From Methylobacterium sp. Leaf112 (GTDB lineage: Bacteria > Pseudomonadota > Alphaproteobacteria > Rhizobiales > Beijerinckiaceae), in the NCBI RefSeq assembly GCF_001423295.1, contig NZ_LMNG01000009.1, positions 1-64,000 on the forward strand: a stretch of DNA of 64,000 nt. Reading direction: 5' to 3'. The notes under the pieces were generated by a model. The model searched no databases and was not told the origin of the DNA. It saw only the letters and a list, made by a program, of their open reading frames with translations. Made by a program: the position numbers and the translations under genes. Each line of letters begins with the position of its first letter. Positions within the stretch are counted from its first letter, which is position 1. Shown piece after piece: positions 8,461 through 17,700 of this stretch.

Positions 8461-8650
8461 CGCCAAGGCAGGTCTCCTGGCTCACGGATCGACGCCTCTG
8501 CCTGGCCTTCCCGGTGCATGGCACCAGTGACCGTTCTCGGCAGCGGCTCACCGCTCACAGTTGCGGGGGCAGCTTCGGCATCGCCCCGATGGGCTCGACC
8601 GAATTCCCTCTTAGCTCGCGATCCGAGGACCGCGAGAACCTTGACGGCTG
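8461..8650 (-). promoter_or_regulatory. Cobalamin riboswitch upstream of the TonB/ABC-2 operon
   Basis: Read on the minus strand, the region shows the conserved cobalamin aptamer blocks in order: GGTTC near 8640, a GAGGGAA-like segment, the core GCTGCCCCCGCAACTGT at 8573-8557, a CACTGG...GGGAAGGC segment near 8530-8500, and the B12 box AGCCAGGAGACCTGCC at 8482-8467. The first downstream gene starts at 8099, about 360 bases after the B12 box, which is a long expression leader. The usual effect is repression of the downstream gene by adenosylcobalamin or another cobalamin. I could not work out the switching hairpin by eye. A covariance search with the Rfam cobalamin model would set exact ends. 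Confidence 0.92.
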
Positions 8651-8855
8651 TACGGTTCCATCCGGGTCCGGAGAAGTCAAGGCCGAGCGCCCTCGGCCGC
8701 CGATCGGAACGTCACGGCGCGAGACCTGCCGGGCCGAGACACGCAGGATCGTGGCGAGCCCCGGCGCCGCGCACACCGAGGACGAAGGCGGCGAGGTCCA
8801 GGACGCCAGCCGGCTGTCTTCCTCGAAACCCGCGGATCCGGGGCGGACGATCGAT

Positions 8856-10577
8856 TCAGCTGCCGGAGGAGCCGCCCGAGACCAGGCGCAGACCGGGCGC
8901 GGGTCGATTCACGATGGCCTCCCCGACCTTGCGTTCCAACTCGCCGTCCCGGAACGGTTTCTGAACGATACTGTCGGCGCCGACCGCGCCGACCTGCATC
9001 AGGGCCGTGGTGTCCGCATAGCCGGTGACGAACAGAATCGGCAGGCTGGGCCAGCGTTTGCGGATCTCGGTGGCGACCTCGGCCCCATTCATGCCCGGCA
9101 TCGCGAAGTCCAGCACCACGAGATCGACGCAAGGGTCCGCCTCGAGGGACGCCAGTCCCGCGAGGCCCGAGCCCGCCTCGCGCACCGCGTGACCGGCCTC
9201 CGCGAGGCGGGTGGTGGTGACCTCGCGCACAGCCGTGTCGTCATCGACGACGAGCAGGACCGATTGTCCGCCCGGCAAGCGGCCAAGCCCGCATGCGGTC
9301 ATGTGGGGGGCCTCGTGGACGGCGCTCGTTCCGTCCTCGACGCGGGGCAGGTAGACTCGGATCGAGGTCCCCTCCCCGACGATCGTGTCGATGCGGATGC
9401 CGCCGCCGGACTGCTTCACGAAGCCGTAGGCCTGGGCGAGCCCGAGCCCCGAACCCTTGCCGACCTCCTTGGTGGTGAAGAACGGCTCGAAGGCGCGCGC
9501 CACCACCTCCGGCGGCATGCCCGTGCCCGTGTCGCTGACGGCCACCATCACGTACTCGCCCGGCATCGGCTGCTCGGGGCGCGTCTGGGGGCCGGTGACC
9601 GTGACGTTGGCCGTCTCGATGGTCAGACATCCCCCGACCACCATGGCGTCGCGCGCGTTGATGGCGAGGTTGAGGATGACGAGTTCGATCTGAGTCGCAT
9701 CCACCAAGGCCGGCCACAGGTCGGGCTGCAGGGTCGTCTCGATGCGCACCGCGCCGCCGATGGAGCTCTGGAGCAGGTCGCGCATGGAGGCGACGGTCTG
9801 GTTCAGACTGACCGGGGTGGGCTCCAGCCTCTGGCGGCGGGAGAAGGCGAGGAGCTGCGCCGTGAGATTCGCGCCCCGATCCGCCGCTCCCTTCATCATC
9901 GCGAGCCGACGCTTCGAGCGCTCGGTCGAGACTTCGCGCCCGAGGAACTCGATGTTGCCCGAGATGACGGTGAGCAGGTTGTTGAAGTCGTGCGCGACAC
10001 CGCTCGTGAGCTGCCCGACGGCCTCCAGGCGCTGGGCGAGGCGCAGGGCCTCTTCCACCCGCTCGCGCTCGACGATCTGCATCTGCAATTCGGCGTTCGA
10101 GGTGGCGAGTTCCCGCGTCCGCTCGGCGATGCGGAGTTCCAGCGTATCGTTGAGCGCCTGAAGCGCGGCCTCCGCCCGACGCTTGTCGGCCTTCGCCTGG
10201 GCCTCCGCCAACGCCCGCAGGACGGTGCGTGGAAGACGCTCGAGGCGCTGCTTCGTGATGTAGTCGACGGCGCCGTTCTTCAACGCCTCGACGGCGGTCT
10301 CCTCGCCGAGGGTGCCGGACACGAAGACGAACGGCGTGTCCGGGCACTGCTCCCGTGCAACGGCGAGGGCGCTGATGCCGTCGAAGGTCGGCAGGACGAA
10401 ATCCGCGAGGATCAAGTCATGACGGCCCGGTAGGGCGGCGGCGGCGAAATCGGGGCGGTCCATCACCCGATCGATCACGTAGGGGCGCCCCATGCCGTCG
10501 AGGGCGGCCTCCACCAGTTCGGCGTCGAGATCGCTGTCCTCCAGGTGGAGGATGCGGATCGCGTCGTCGGCGTCCAT
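8856..10577 (-). CDS. Hybrid sensor histidine kinase with receiver domains at both ends
   Basis: A 573-aa soluble protein. An N-terminal receiver domain (about 7-120) has acidic residues ED at 13-14, phospho-acceptor D59 (ILADF) and the conserved lysine near 109. A coiled-coil linker (about 130-185, RRAEAALQALNDTLELRIAE) leads to a HisKA domain with H196 in TSGVAHDFNNLL, then a HATPase with N-box NLAINARDAM, G1 DTGTGM and G2 GKGSGLGL. A C-terminal receiver (440-555) has D490 in VVLDFAMPG. There is no transmembrane or PAS input, so the N-terminal receiver is probably the input. The ATG overlaps the stop of the upstream response regulator (TGATG), placing it third in the phytochrome operon; a phosphorelay from that regulator or the phytochrome is the obvious idea, though unproven. 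Confidence 0.9.
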   Translation of the reverse strand: MDADDAIRILHLEDSDLDAELVEAALDGMGRPYVIDRVMDRPDFAAAALPGRHDLILADFVLPTFDGISALAVAREQCPDTPFVFVSGTLGEETAVEALKNGAVDYITKQRLERLPRTVLRALAEAQAKADKRRAEAALQALNDTLELRIAERTRELATSNAELQMQIVERERVEEALRLAQRLEAVGQLTSGVAHDFNNLLTVISGNIEFLGREVSTERSKRRLAMMKGAADRGANLTAQLLAFSRRQRLEPTPVSLNQTVASMRDLLQSSIGGAVRIETTLQPDLWPALVDATQIELVILNLAINARDAMVVGGCLTIETANVTVTGPQTRPEQPMPGEYVMVAVSDTGTGMPPEVVARAFEPFFTTKEVGKGSGLGLAQAYGFVKQSGGGIRIDTIVGEGTSIRVYLPRVEDGTSAVHEAPHMTACGLGRLPGGQSVLLVVDDDTAVREVTTTRLAEAGHAVREAGSGLAGLASLEADPCVDLVVLDFAMPGMNGAEVATEIRKRWPSLPILFVTGYADTTALMQVGAVGADSIVQKPFRDGELERKVGEAIVNRPAPGLRLVSGGSSGS

Positions 10578-11038
10578 CAGGTGTTCGATGGCCAGCCTCC
10601 CTTGTGCGGCGGCGGCTCGTTCAGGACGGCCCAGAACACGCCGAGTTCCTGGATGGCCGAGAAGAATTCGTTGAACCCAACGGGCTTCACCACGAATGCG
10701 TTCACCCCGAGGTCGTAGGAGCGCACCACGTCGGTCTCTTCGCGCGAGGAGGTGAGCATCACCACCGGGATGGACCGGGTCTGCGGATCGCCCTTCACCT
10801 TGGCCAGGACCTCCAAGCCATCGACCTTGGGCAGCTTCAGGTCGAGCAGGATCACGGCCGGGTCCTGCAACGCTCGGTTCACGTGTGCGCCTCGCCTGTA
10901 GACGAAATCGAGGGCCTCCGCCCCGTCCCGGCAAATGACGATTTCGTTGGCGAGCTGACCCGCTTCCAGTGCCGCGAGCGTGAGCTCGATGTCGTTGGGA
11001 TTGTCTTCGACGAGAAGGATCGGTTTCAGGTTGGCCAT
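10577..11038 (-). CDS. CheY-like single-domain response regulator (Rcp1 type)
   Basis: A 153-aa protein consisting of one receiver domain. It shows acidic residues E11 and D12 (LLVEDNPND), phospho-acceptor D66 (VILLDLKLP), the conserved Thr/Ser in VVMLTSS and the lysine in FVVKPVGF. The inserted loop FVYRRGAHVNR and the VKPV-containing C-terminal segment are typical of Rcp1-like regulators that pair with phytochrome kinases. No output domain is present. It starts 3 bases after the phytochrome stop and overlaps the hybrid kinase, so all three are co-transcribed. It should accept phosphate from the phytochrome. Confidence 0.9.
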   Translation of the reverse strand: MANLKPILLVEDNPNDIELTLAALEAGQLANEIVICRDGAEALDFVYRRGAHVNRALQDPAVILLDLKLPKVDGLEVLAKVKGDPQTRSIPVVMLTSSREETDVVRSYDLGVNAFVVKPVGFNEFFSAIQELGVFWAVLNEPPPHKGGWPSNT

Positions 11039-11041
11039 CTC

Positions 11042-13282
11042 TCAGGGTGCCTCGCCCCGCAAGGGCAGCGTGAAGTGGAAGGTCGCGCCCTCGCCGAGCC
11101 GGCCCTCGGCCCAGGTCCGGCCGCCATGGCGCTCGACGATGCGGCGCACGTTGGCGAGCCCGATGCCGGTGCCCTCGAACTCCTCGACTCGGTGCAGGCG
11201 CTGGAACACGCCGAAGAGCTTGTCGACATAGGTCATGTCGAAGCCGACCCCGTTGTCGCGGACGAAGAAGACAGCCTCGCCGTCTTTTGGGGGAAGCCGT
11301 CCGATCTCGATGACCGCCTCGGGTCGGTTCCGGCTGTACTTCAGCGCGTTCGAAAGCAGGTTCTCGATGACGAGGCGCAGCATGAACGGGTCGGCGTAGG
11401 CACGGCCCAGGGGCCCGATCTCCCAGCGCACGACGTGTGCGGGCGCCGCATCGCGCAGAACCTTGCGCCGGACCTCCTCAACCAGGGCGTTCATGTCGCC
11501 CGATACCCGGTTCAGGGCGTTGCGGCCCATCTGCGAGAAGGCCAACAGGTTGTCCACGAGGGTTCCGGCCGAGAACGCCGCCTCGATGATGGTGTCGACG
11601 TAGTGCCGGCCCTTGTCCGACAGGTTGGCGCCCTCGCGGGTCTTCAGGAGGTTCGAGTAGCCGACGATGTGGCGGAACGGGGCCCGCAGGTCGTGGCTGA
11701 CCGAGTAGGAGAATGCCTCCAGCTCTTTGTTGGAGCGCTGAAGCTCCTCGCTCAGCGCGGCCAGTTCCTCCGCCCGGCGCAGCACGATCCCGAGGACCGA
11801 GGCGCGCAGATCCTTGGCCGCCTCGATCTCCGGGACGCTCCAGGGGAGCGCGCGCCCCTTCAGCGTTTCCTTCCAGATCTCGAACGACTTTCGCGGATGC
11901 AGGCGGTCGGGGCCGCCCTCCGGATCGGGCGTCGCCGGCTTGACCGGATTGCCGCCCCACTTCACCGTCCGCACCACCTCCGGCCGGAACCAGAGGATGT
12001 AGCTCGCGTACTTCTTGGAAACCGAGATCGCGAGCAGGCCGCTGGCCTCGGTGGCGAAAGCCGCGGCCGCCGGCAGAAGCTCCGACAGCGACTCCGTGGC
12101 GAAGACCTCCGCCGCATCGCCCTCGACCGAGAGCCAGTCGTACAGGGTCCGGACCTCGGCCTCGGAAGGCGTCGTGCCGATGACGCGGCAATGGTCGCCC
12201 GTGACGATGGCGGCTCCCGCCGCGTTCACCAGCGCCAGGACGTCGTCGGGATGCTTCAACAAACCGTCGACGAAGCTGTCCTCCTCGGCCATGAACCCGA
12301 GAAGCCGCGCCTGGACCGCCCCGAGTGCCAAGCGCTGCTCGGCCTGGGCGCCCCGCTCGCGGGCGGAGAGTTGCAGGGCGAAGATCTGGGTGAGGACGTC
12401 GCAGGCGTTGCGCGCCTGCAGGGGCACCCGGTGCGGAGTGCGGTTGTGGCAGGAGATCAGGCCCCAGAGCGTGTCGTCGACGAGGATCGACACCGACATG
12501 GACGCCATCGTGCCCATGTTGCGCATGTACTCGACGTGCACGGGCGAGACGCTGCGCAGGACGGATTGACTGAGATCGAGGGGCGTACCCGCCGGCGTCA
12601 GGGGCGGCATGATCGGGACCGCCGCGTATCCGGCATCCGGGATGATGCGCAGGCGGTTGCGGCGGTAGAGTTCACGCGCCTGGGCCGGGATGTCGGAGGC
12701 GGGAAAGCGCAGATCGAGGTAGGACGGCAGGACCCCGTTTCCGTTCTCGGCCAGCACGGTGCCGTGCCAGTCCCGGTCGAAACGGTAGACCAGCGCCCGA
12801 TCGAAGCCGGTGATGTGCCGGATATCCTCGGCGACGATGTCGCAAAGCTCCTCGATGGAGCGGGCCACCCGCAGACGCTGTACGAAGGCACGCAGCCGTG
12901 GCGTCAGGGCATCGAGCCCTTCCTCGACGGAAGCATCCGCCTCTTCGAGTTCGAGCACGACGAGGTCGTCGACCCGGTGTGCCGCGACCTCGTAGGTCTG
13001 CCGCGCACCCGCCGGGCCGAGCGTCACCGTGCGCAGGTAGTGGGCCCCGTCCTCGGCCGGCGCAGCGTCGAGGTAACGGCGCACCACCGCGACCAACTCG
13101 GGCAGGACAGCATCGAGGCTCGCGCCGGCGACGACCCGAGCCGGCGCGTTCGCACTGGCCTGCGCCACGACGAGGCTCGCTGCGTCCAGGGTCAGCAGGA
13201 AGCCGTGGGGCTGCACGCTGCCGACGATGTGGATGGGCTCGCGGTCGCAGGCCGTGAGGTCGATCCTCGGCATCGTGTCCAT
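11042..13282 (-). CDS. Bacteriophytochrome histidine kinase (PAS-GAF-PHY-HisKA-HATPase)
   Basis: A 746-aa red/far-red light sensor. The start is ATG 13282 (MDTMPRIDLTACDREPIHIV); C12 is the expected biliverdin-attachment cysteine of bacterial phytochromes. The GAF domain has the PASDIP motif with D197, the SPVHVEYMRNMG region (about 246-257) and H279 in ISCHN. The PHY tongue motif is HPRKSFEIWKE followed by LPW. The kinase core has H530 in YSVSHDLRAPFRH, N-box ENLLSNALKYS, DNGVGFD and EGTGIGLA. All chromophore-pocket landmarks visible by eye are present, so it should bind biliverdin. No heme oxygenase gene is adjacent, so chromophore supply must come from elsewhere. It is the first gene of a three-gene light-signalling operon. 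Confidence 0.95.
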   Translation of the reverse strand: MDTMPRIDLTACDREPIHIVGSVQPHGFLLTLDAASLVVAQASANAPARVVAGASLDAVLPELVAVVRRYLDAAPAEDGAHYLRTVTLGPAGARQTYEVAAHRVDDLVVLELEEADASVEEGLDALTPRLRAFVQRLRVARSIEELCDIVAEDIRHITGFDRALVYRFDRDWHGTVLAENGNGVLPSYLDLRFPASDIPAQARELYRRNRLRIIPDAGYAAVPIMPPLTPAGTPLDLSQSVLRSVSPVHVEYMRNMGTMASMSVSILVDDTLWGLISCHNRTPHRVPLQARNACDVLTQIFALQLSARERGAQAEQRLALGAVQARLLGFMAEEDSFVDGLLKHPDDVLALVNAAGAAIVTGDHCRVIGTTPSEAEVRTLYDWLSVEGDAAEVFATESLSELLPAAAAFATEASGLLAISVSKKYASYILWFRPEVVRTVKWGGNPVKPATPDPEGGPDRLHPRKSFEIWKETLKGRALPWSVPEIEAAKDLRASVLGIVLRRAEELAALSEELQRSNKELEAFSYSVSHDLRAPFRHIVGYSNLLKTREGANLSDKGRHYVDTIIEAAFSAGTLVDNLLAFSQMGRNALNRVSGDMNALVEEVRRKVLRDAAPAHVVRWEIGPLGRAYADPFMLRLVIENLLSNALKYSRNRPEAVIEIGRLPPKDGEAVFFVRDNGVGFDMTYVDKLFGVFQRLHRVEEFEGTGIGLANVRRIVERHGGRTWAEGRLGEGATFHFTLPLRGEAP

Positions 13283-13626
13283 CCGTGGCTTCAACCGGAA
13301 CAGTCTCCCGCGATGGCGGCTCGTCGGAGCCGGAGGTTTAGGATCATGTAACACTGCGTAACTTCCCCGCCTACGCGCCAACGCCACGGATCGGTCCGTT
13401 TGTGAGGGCTCAAAAGTCACATCCGTGCGATGGGCCCGAGCGAGCTCGACCGGGACCGCCATCCGGTCGCTGCGATCGAAGGTTCCGGCTTTCGTGGGAG
13501 CACGCGCCGCTCCGCCGCTCCGTCGCAGTCCCGGAAGCGCCCGCAGCGACCATTGACGGCTGCTCCGCGCCATAATAAATGTCGAACATAATTTAAAACG
13601 CGCCGGTTCGGTGCGAGGAGGCGGGC
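13283..13626. other. Divergent intergenic region between phytochrome and RND efflux operons
   Basis: About 344 bases with no convincing gene. The part next to the RND operon is markedly AT-rich (about 13571-13597). It contains the small dyad ATGTCGAACAT (13579-13589) and a good ribosome-binding stretch (GAGGAGGCGGGC) just before ATG 13627, so it probably holds the efflux promoter and operator. The phytochrome side shows nothing I can name. Confidence 0.5.
13579..13589. promoter_or_regulatory. Possible operator dyad upstream of the RND operon
   Basis: ATGT-CGA-ACAT is a short perfect inverted repeat in the only AT-rich patch before the RND genes, 38 bases from the first start codon. The flanking TAAATGTCG resembles TATATGTCG at 18002-18010, just before the TetR gene, which would fit a shared TetR site. 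The arms are only 4 bp, so this is weak. Confidence 0.3.
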
Positions 13627-14712
13627 ATGGATGCGAGATGGGTGTTTGGGCTGAGCGCATTGGCGCTCGCGGCCTGCTCGCCGGCCGAGACCGCCGTGTC
13701 TCCGGAGCCACCGCTGGTGCAGACCGTCGCGGTCGTGCCCGGGGTGGGGGGCGTCGCCCGCTACACCGGGGTGATCCGAGCCCGCACCGAGAGCAACCTC
13801 GGCTTCCGGGTCGGCGGCAAGATCTTCGAGCGCCTCGTCGATCCGGGCGACCGGGTGACGCGTGGCCAGCCGCTGATGCGCCTCGATCGGACCGACTTCA
13901 CCCTCGCGCTCAATGCCGCGCGCGCCTCCGTCGAAGCGGCGCGTGCGCAGATGATCAAGGCCCGGGCCGACGAGGAGCGCAGCCGCAAGCTCGTATCGGA
14001 CGGCTGGACCTCGAAGCAGACCTACGATCAGAACAAGGGTGCCGCCGATTCCGCCATCGCCCAGTTCGCCAATGCGCAGGCCCAGGCCGGCCAGATCGAG
14101 AACCAGGCCGGTTATTCCGAGCTCAAGGCCGATGCGGACGGCGTGGTGATGGAGGTACCCTCCGAGCCCGGCCAGGTGGTTGCGGCCGGTCAGACGGTGG
14201 TGAGGCTCGCCCGCGACGGATCCCGTGAGGCCGAGGTGTTCCTGCCCGAGGGCAGCCGGCGCCTGGCGCAGGGCGAGGCTTCCGCGACGCTCTATGCGGA
14301 GGGTGAGGCGACCTACCCGGCGCGACTGCGCGAGCTGTCGGCCACTGCCGATCCCGCCACACGCACCTACCGGGCGCGGTACATCCTGTCCGGCGGCGGC
14401 GAGGACGCGCCGCTCGGTGCCACCGTCACCCTGCAGCTCAAAGCCCTCGATGCGGTTCGTTCCGAGCGGGTGGAAGTTCCCTTGGGCGCGCTGTTCGACC
14501 AGGGGCACGGCACGGCGGTCTGGCGCTACGACGCCGCCACCGAGACGGTGCGCCCGCAGGCCGTCAAGGTCGCCCGCATGGGCGAGGAACGCGCGGAGAT
14601 CGTCACGGGTCTGAGCGCCGGCGACCGGATCGTGGCGCTCGGCGCCCATCTCCTCAAAGCCGACCAGAAGGTGCGCCAAGCGCCCCCGAGCCTGACCGGA
14701 GCCGTGCGATGA
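13627..14712 (+). CDS. RND efflux periplasmic adaptor (membrane fusion) lipoprotein
   Basis: A 361-aa adaptor. The N-terminus MDARWVFGLSALALAACSP has a lipobox (LAAC) with C17, so the mature protein should be lipid-anchored. The lipoyl half-motif NLGFRVGGKIFERLVDPGD is followed by a helical hairpin (about 95-155: FTLALNAARASVEAARAQMI), the second lipoyl half (YSELKADADGVVMEVPSEPG) and beta-barrel/MP domains (VEVPLGALFDQG). It links an inner-membrane RND pump to an outer-membrane channel. The stop overlaps the start of the pump gene (ATGA), so the two are coupled. Substrate unknown. Confidence 0.92.
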   Translation: MDARWVFGLSALALAACSPAETAVSPEPPLVQTVAVVPGVGGVARYTGVIRARTESNLGFRVGGKIFERLVDPGDRVTRGQPLMRLDRTDFTLALNAARASVEAARAQMIKARADEERSRKLVSDGWTSKQTYDQNKGAADSAIAQFANAQAQAGQIENQAGYSELKADADGVVMEVPSEPGQVVAAGQTVVRLARDGSREAEVFLPEGSRRLAQGEASATLYAEGEATYPARLRELSATADPATRTYRARYILSGGGEDAPLGATVTLQLKALDAVRSERVEVPLGALFDQGHGTAVWRYDAATETVRPQAVKVARMGEERAEIVTGLSAGDRIVALGAHLLKADQKVRQAPPSLTGAVR

Positions 14713-17700
14713 ACGGCCTCAACCTCTCCGCCCTGGCGGTCCGCGAGCGGGCGGTCACCCTGTTCCTGATCATCGCACTCACGGGGGCCGGCTTCTTCGC
14801 CTTCGGCAAGCTCGGGCGGGCGGAGGACCCGGCCTTCACCGTCAAGGTCATGACGGTCTCGGCCGCCTGGCCCGGCGCCACGGCGGAAGAGATGCAGCGT
14901 CAGGTCGCCGACCCCCTGGAGAAGCGCCTGCAGGAGCTCGTCTACTACGACCGGGCCGAGACCACGGTACGCCCCGGCCTGATGGTGACCAAGGTCATCT
15001 TCAAGGACAACATGCCCCCGGCCAAGCTCCAATCGGAGTTCTACCAGACCCGCAAGAAGCTTTCCGACCAAGCTTTGAGCCTGCCGCGCGGGGTGCTCGG
15101 GCCTCTGTTCAACGACGAGTTCTCGGACATCTACTTCGCTCTCTACGCCGTGCAGGCCCAGGGCCTGCCCCACCGCCAGCTGGTGCTGCGCGCCGAGGAC
15201 CTGCGCCAGCGTCTGCTGCGCGTGAACGGCGTCGAAAAGATCAACATCCTGGGCGAGCAGGCGCAGAAGATCTTCGTCGAGATCTCCTACCAACGCCTCG
15301 CCACCCTCGGCATCACCGGCCAGCAACTCCTGGCGGCGCTCTCCAACCAGAACGACGTGACCCCGGCCGGCTTCGTCGAGGCGGCGGGTCCGCGCGTCTA
15401 CCTGCGCCTCGACGGGGCCATCGACGGGCTCGACGCGATCCGCGACCTGCCGGTCGCGGCCGGCGACCGCAGCCTCAAGCTCGGCGACATCGCCGAGGTC
15501 AAGCGCGGCTACGAGGACCCGAAGAGCTTCGAGATCCGCAACGACGGCGAGCCCGCCCTGATGCTTGGACTCGTGATGAAGCCCGGCTTCAACGGCCTCA
15601 AGCTCGGCGCAGCCCTCAACGCCGAGGAGGTGGCGATCCATCACGAGATGCCTCTCGGCATCGGCTTCACCAAGATCACCGATCAGGCCAAGGTCATCGA
15701 CGACGCGATCCACGAGTTCATGGTCAAGTTCTTCACGGCACTCGGCGTGGTGATCTTCGTATCCCTGGTGGCGCTCGGCTTCCGGGTCGGCATCGTGGTG
15801 GCGCTGGCCGTGCCGCTCACCCTCTCGGCCGTGTTCGTGGTCATGATGGTCACGGGCCGCGACTTCGACCGCATCACCCTCGGTGCGCTCATCATCTCGC
15901 TCGGCCTCCTCGTCGACGACGCCATCATCGCCATCGAGATGATGGTGGTGCGCATGGAGGAAGGCGCCGACCGCATCGAGGCGGCGACCCATGCCTGGAG
16001 CGCCACGGCCGCGCCGATGCTGACCGGCACCCTGGTCACCATCGCGGGCTTCCTGCCAGTCGGCTTCGCCGCTTCCACGGCGGGCGAGTACGCAGGCAAC
16101 ATCTTCTGGGTGGTGGCCTTCTCGCTGATCATCTCGTGGATCGTGGCCGTGACCTTCACGCCGTATCTCGGCGTCAAGCTGCTCCCGAATATCGAGAAGG
16201 TCGAAGGCGGCCACGACGCGATCTACGCCACGAAGAACTACGAGCGCCTGCGCCGCCTCGTGCGCCTGTCCGTCGATCACAAGTGGATCGCCGCCGGCAT
16301 CACGGTCGGGCTCTTCGCCCTGGCCGTGGTGGCCATGGGCCGTGTCGAGCAGCAGTTCTTCCCGAATTCCGAACGGCCCGAACTCATCGTCGAGGTGTCC
16401 CTGCCGGCCGGTTCGGCCTTCGCCACGACGGAAGCCAGCGTCAAGCGGATCGAGACGGCCGTGCGCGACCTGCCCGAGGCGGGTGAGATCACGAGCTACA
16501 TCGGCCAGGGCATGCCGCGCTTCGTGCTCTCGTTCGATCCCGAGTTGCCGGACCCCGCCTACGCGCAGATCGTGGTGCAGACCGCCGACGCCGCCGCTCG
16601 CGATGCCCTGCGGGGCAAGGTGCGAAAGCTCGTCGACGAGGGCCGCTTCCCCGAAGCCCGCGTGCGGGTGCAGCAGATCGTGTTCGGGCCGCCCATCCGC
16701 TTCCCCGTCGCCTTCCGGGTGGTCGGGCCCGACCTCGACGTCATCCGCGGCATCGCCGCCGAGGTGCGGGAGGTCATGGCGGCGAACGCCAACATGCGCC
16801 TCGTCCACCTCGACTGGGGCGACAGGACCCCGAGCCTGCACCTCGCCCTCGACCAGGAGCGCCTGCGCCTGATCGGTCTGACTCCGAAGGAGGCCGGTCA
16901 GCAATTGCAGAGCTACCTCAACGGTACGCCCGCCACCCAGGTGCGTGAGAACCTGCGCTCCGTCGATGTCCTGCTGCGCAGCCCCGGCCCCGAGCGGCGC
17001 TCCCTCGGCGAGATCGGCGACCTGACCCTGGCGACGAAGGACGGGCGCCAGGTGCCGGTCTCTCAGGTGGCGCGGCTGGAGACCCGCACCGAGAACGCTG
17101 TGCTGAAGCGCTACAACCGCGAGACCTACATCCGGGTCCAGGGCGACGTGCTCGACGGCCGTCAGCCCCCGGACATCCACGCCCAGGTCTTCCCCCTGTT
17201 GGCACCGATCAAGGCGAAGCTGCCGCCGGGCTACCGCATCGACACGGCGGGTGCGGTGGAGGAGAGCGAAAAGGCGATGCTGTCGCTGGTGGCGGTGTTC
17301 CCGATCATGCTGATCGTGACGCTCACCGTGATCATGATCCAGGTGCGCTCGTTCGCCACGATGTTCATGGTGTTCGCCACCGCGCCGCTCGGCCTCGTGG
17401 GAGCGGCGCCGACCCTGCTGCTCTTCCACCAGCCCTTCGGCTTCAACGCGATCCTCGGGCTGATCGCGCTGTCGGGCATCCTGATGCGCAACACCCTGAT
17501 CCTGGTGGACCAGATCCACCACGACCGGGCGGCGGGCCTGTCGAACTACGACGCCATCGTGGAATCCACCGTGCGCCGGGCGCGGCCCGTGATCCTGACG
17601 GCGGCGGCGGCCATGCTCGCCTTCATCCCGCTCACCCATTCGGTGTTCTGGGGGGCGCTCGCCTACGTGCTCATCGGCGGGGTCGGCGTCGGCACCCTGC

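Noticed and set aside
8100..8558. A longer N-terminus for the first TonB receptor, starting near 8558
   Set aside because: It would run through the B12 box of the riboswitch and put about 150 non-secretory residues before a clean signal peptide at 8099.
10604..13351. A 915-codon plus-strand frame opposite the phytochrome operon
   Set aside because: Same antisense effect of high GC content; the phytochrome and regulators on the other strand have full motif sets.
13579..13589. A copy of the Zur-like motif upstream of the RND operon
   Set aside because: Only the AACAT part is shared with the two riboswitch leaders; the rest does not match.
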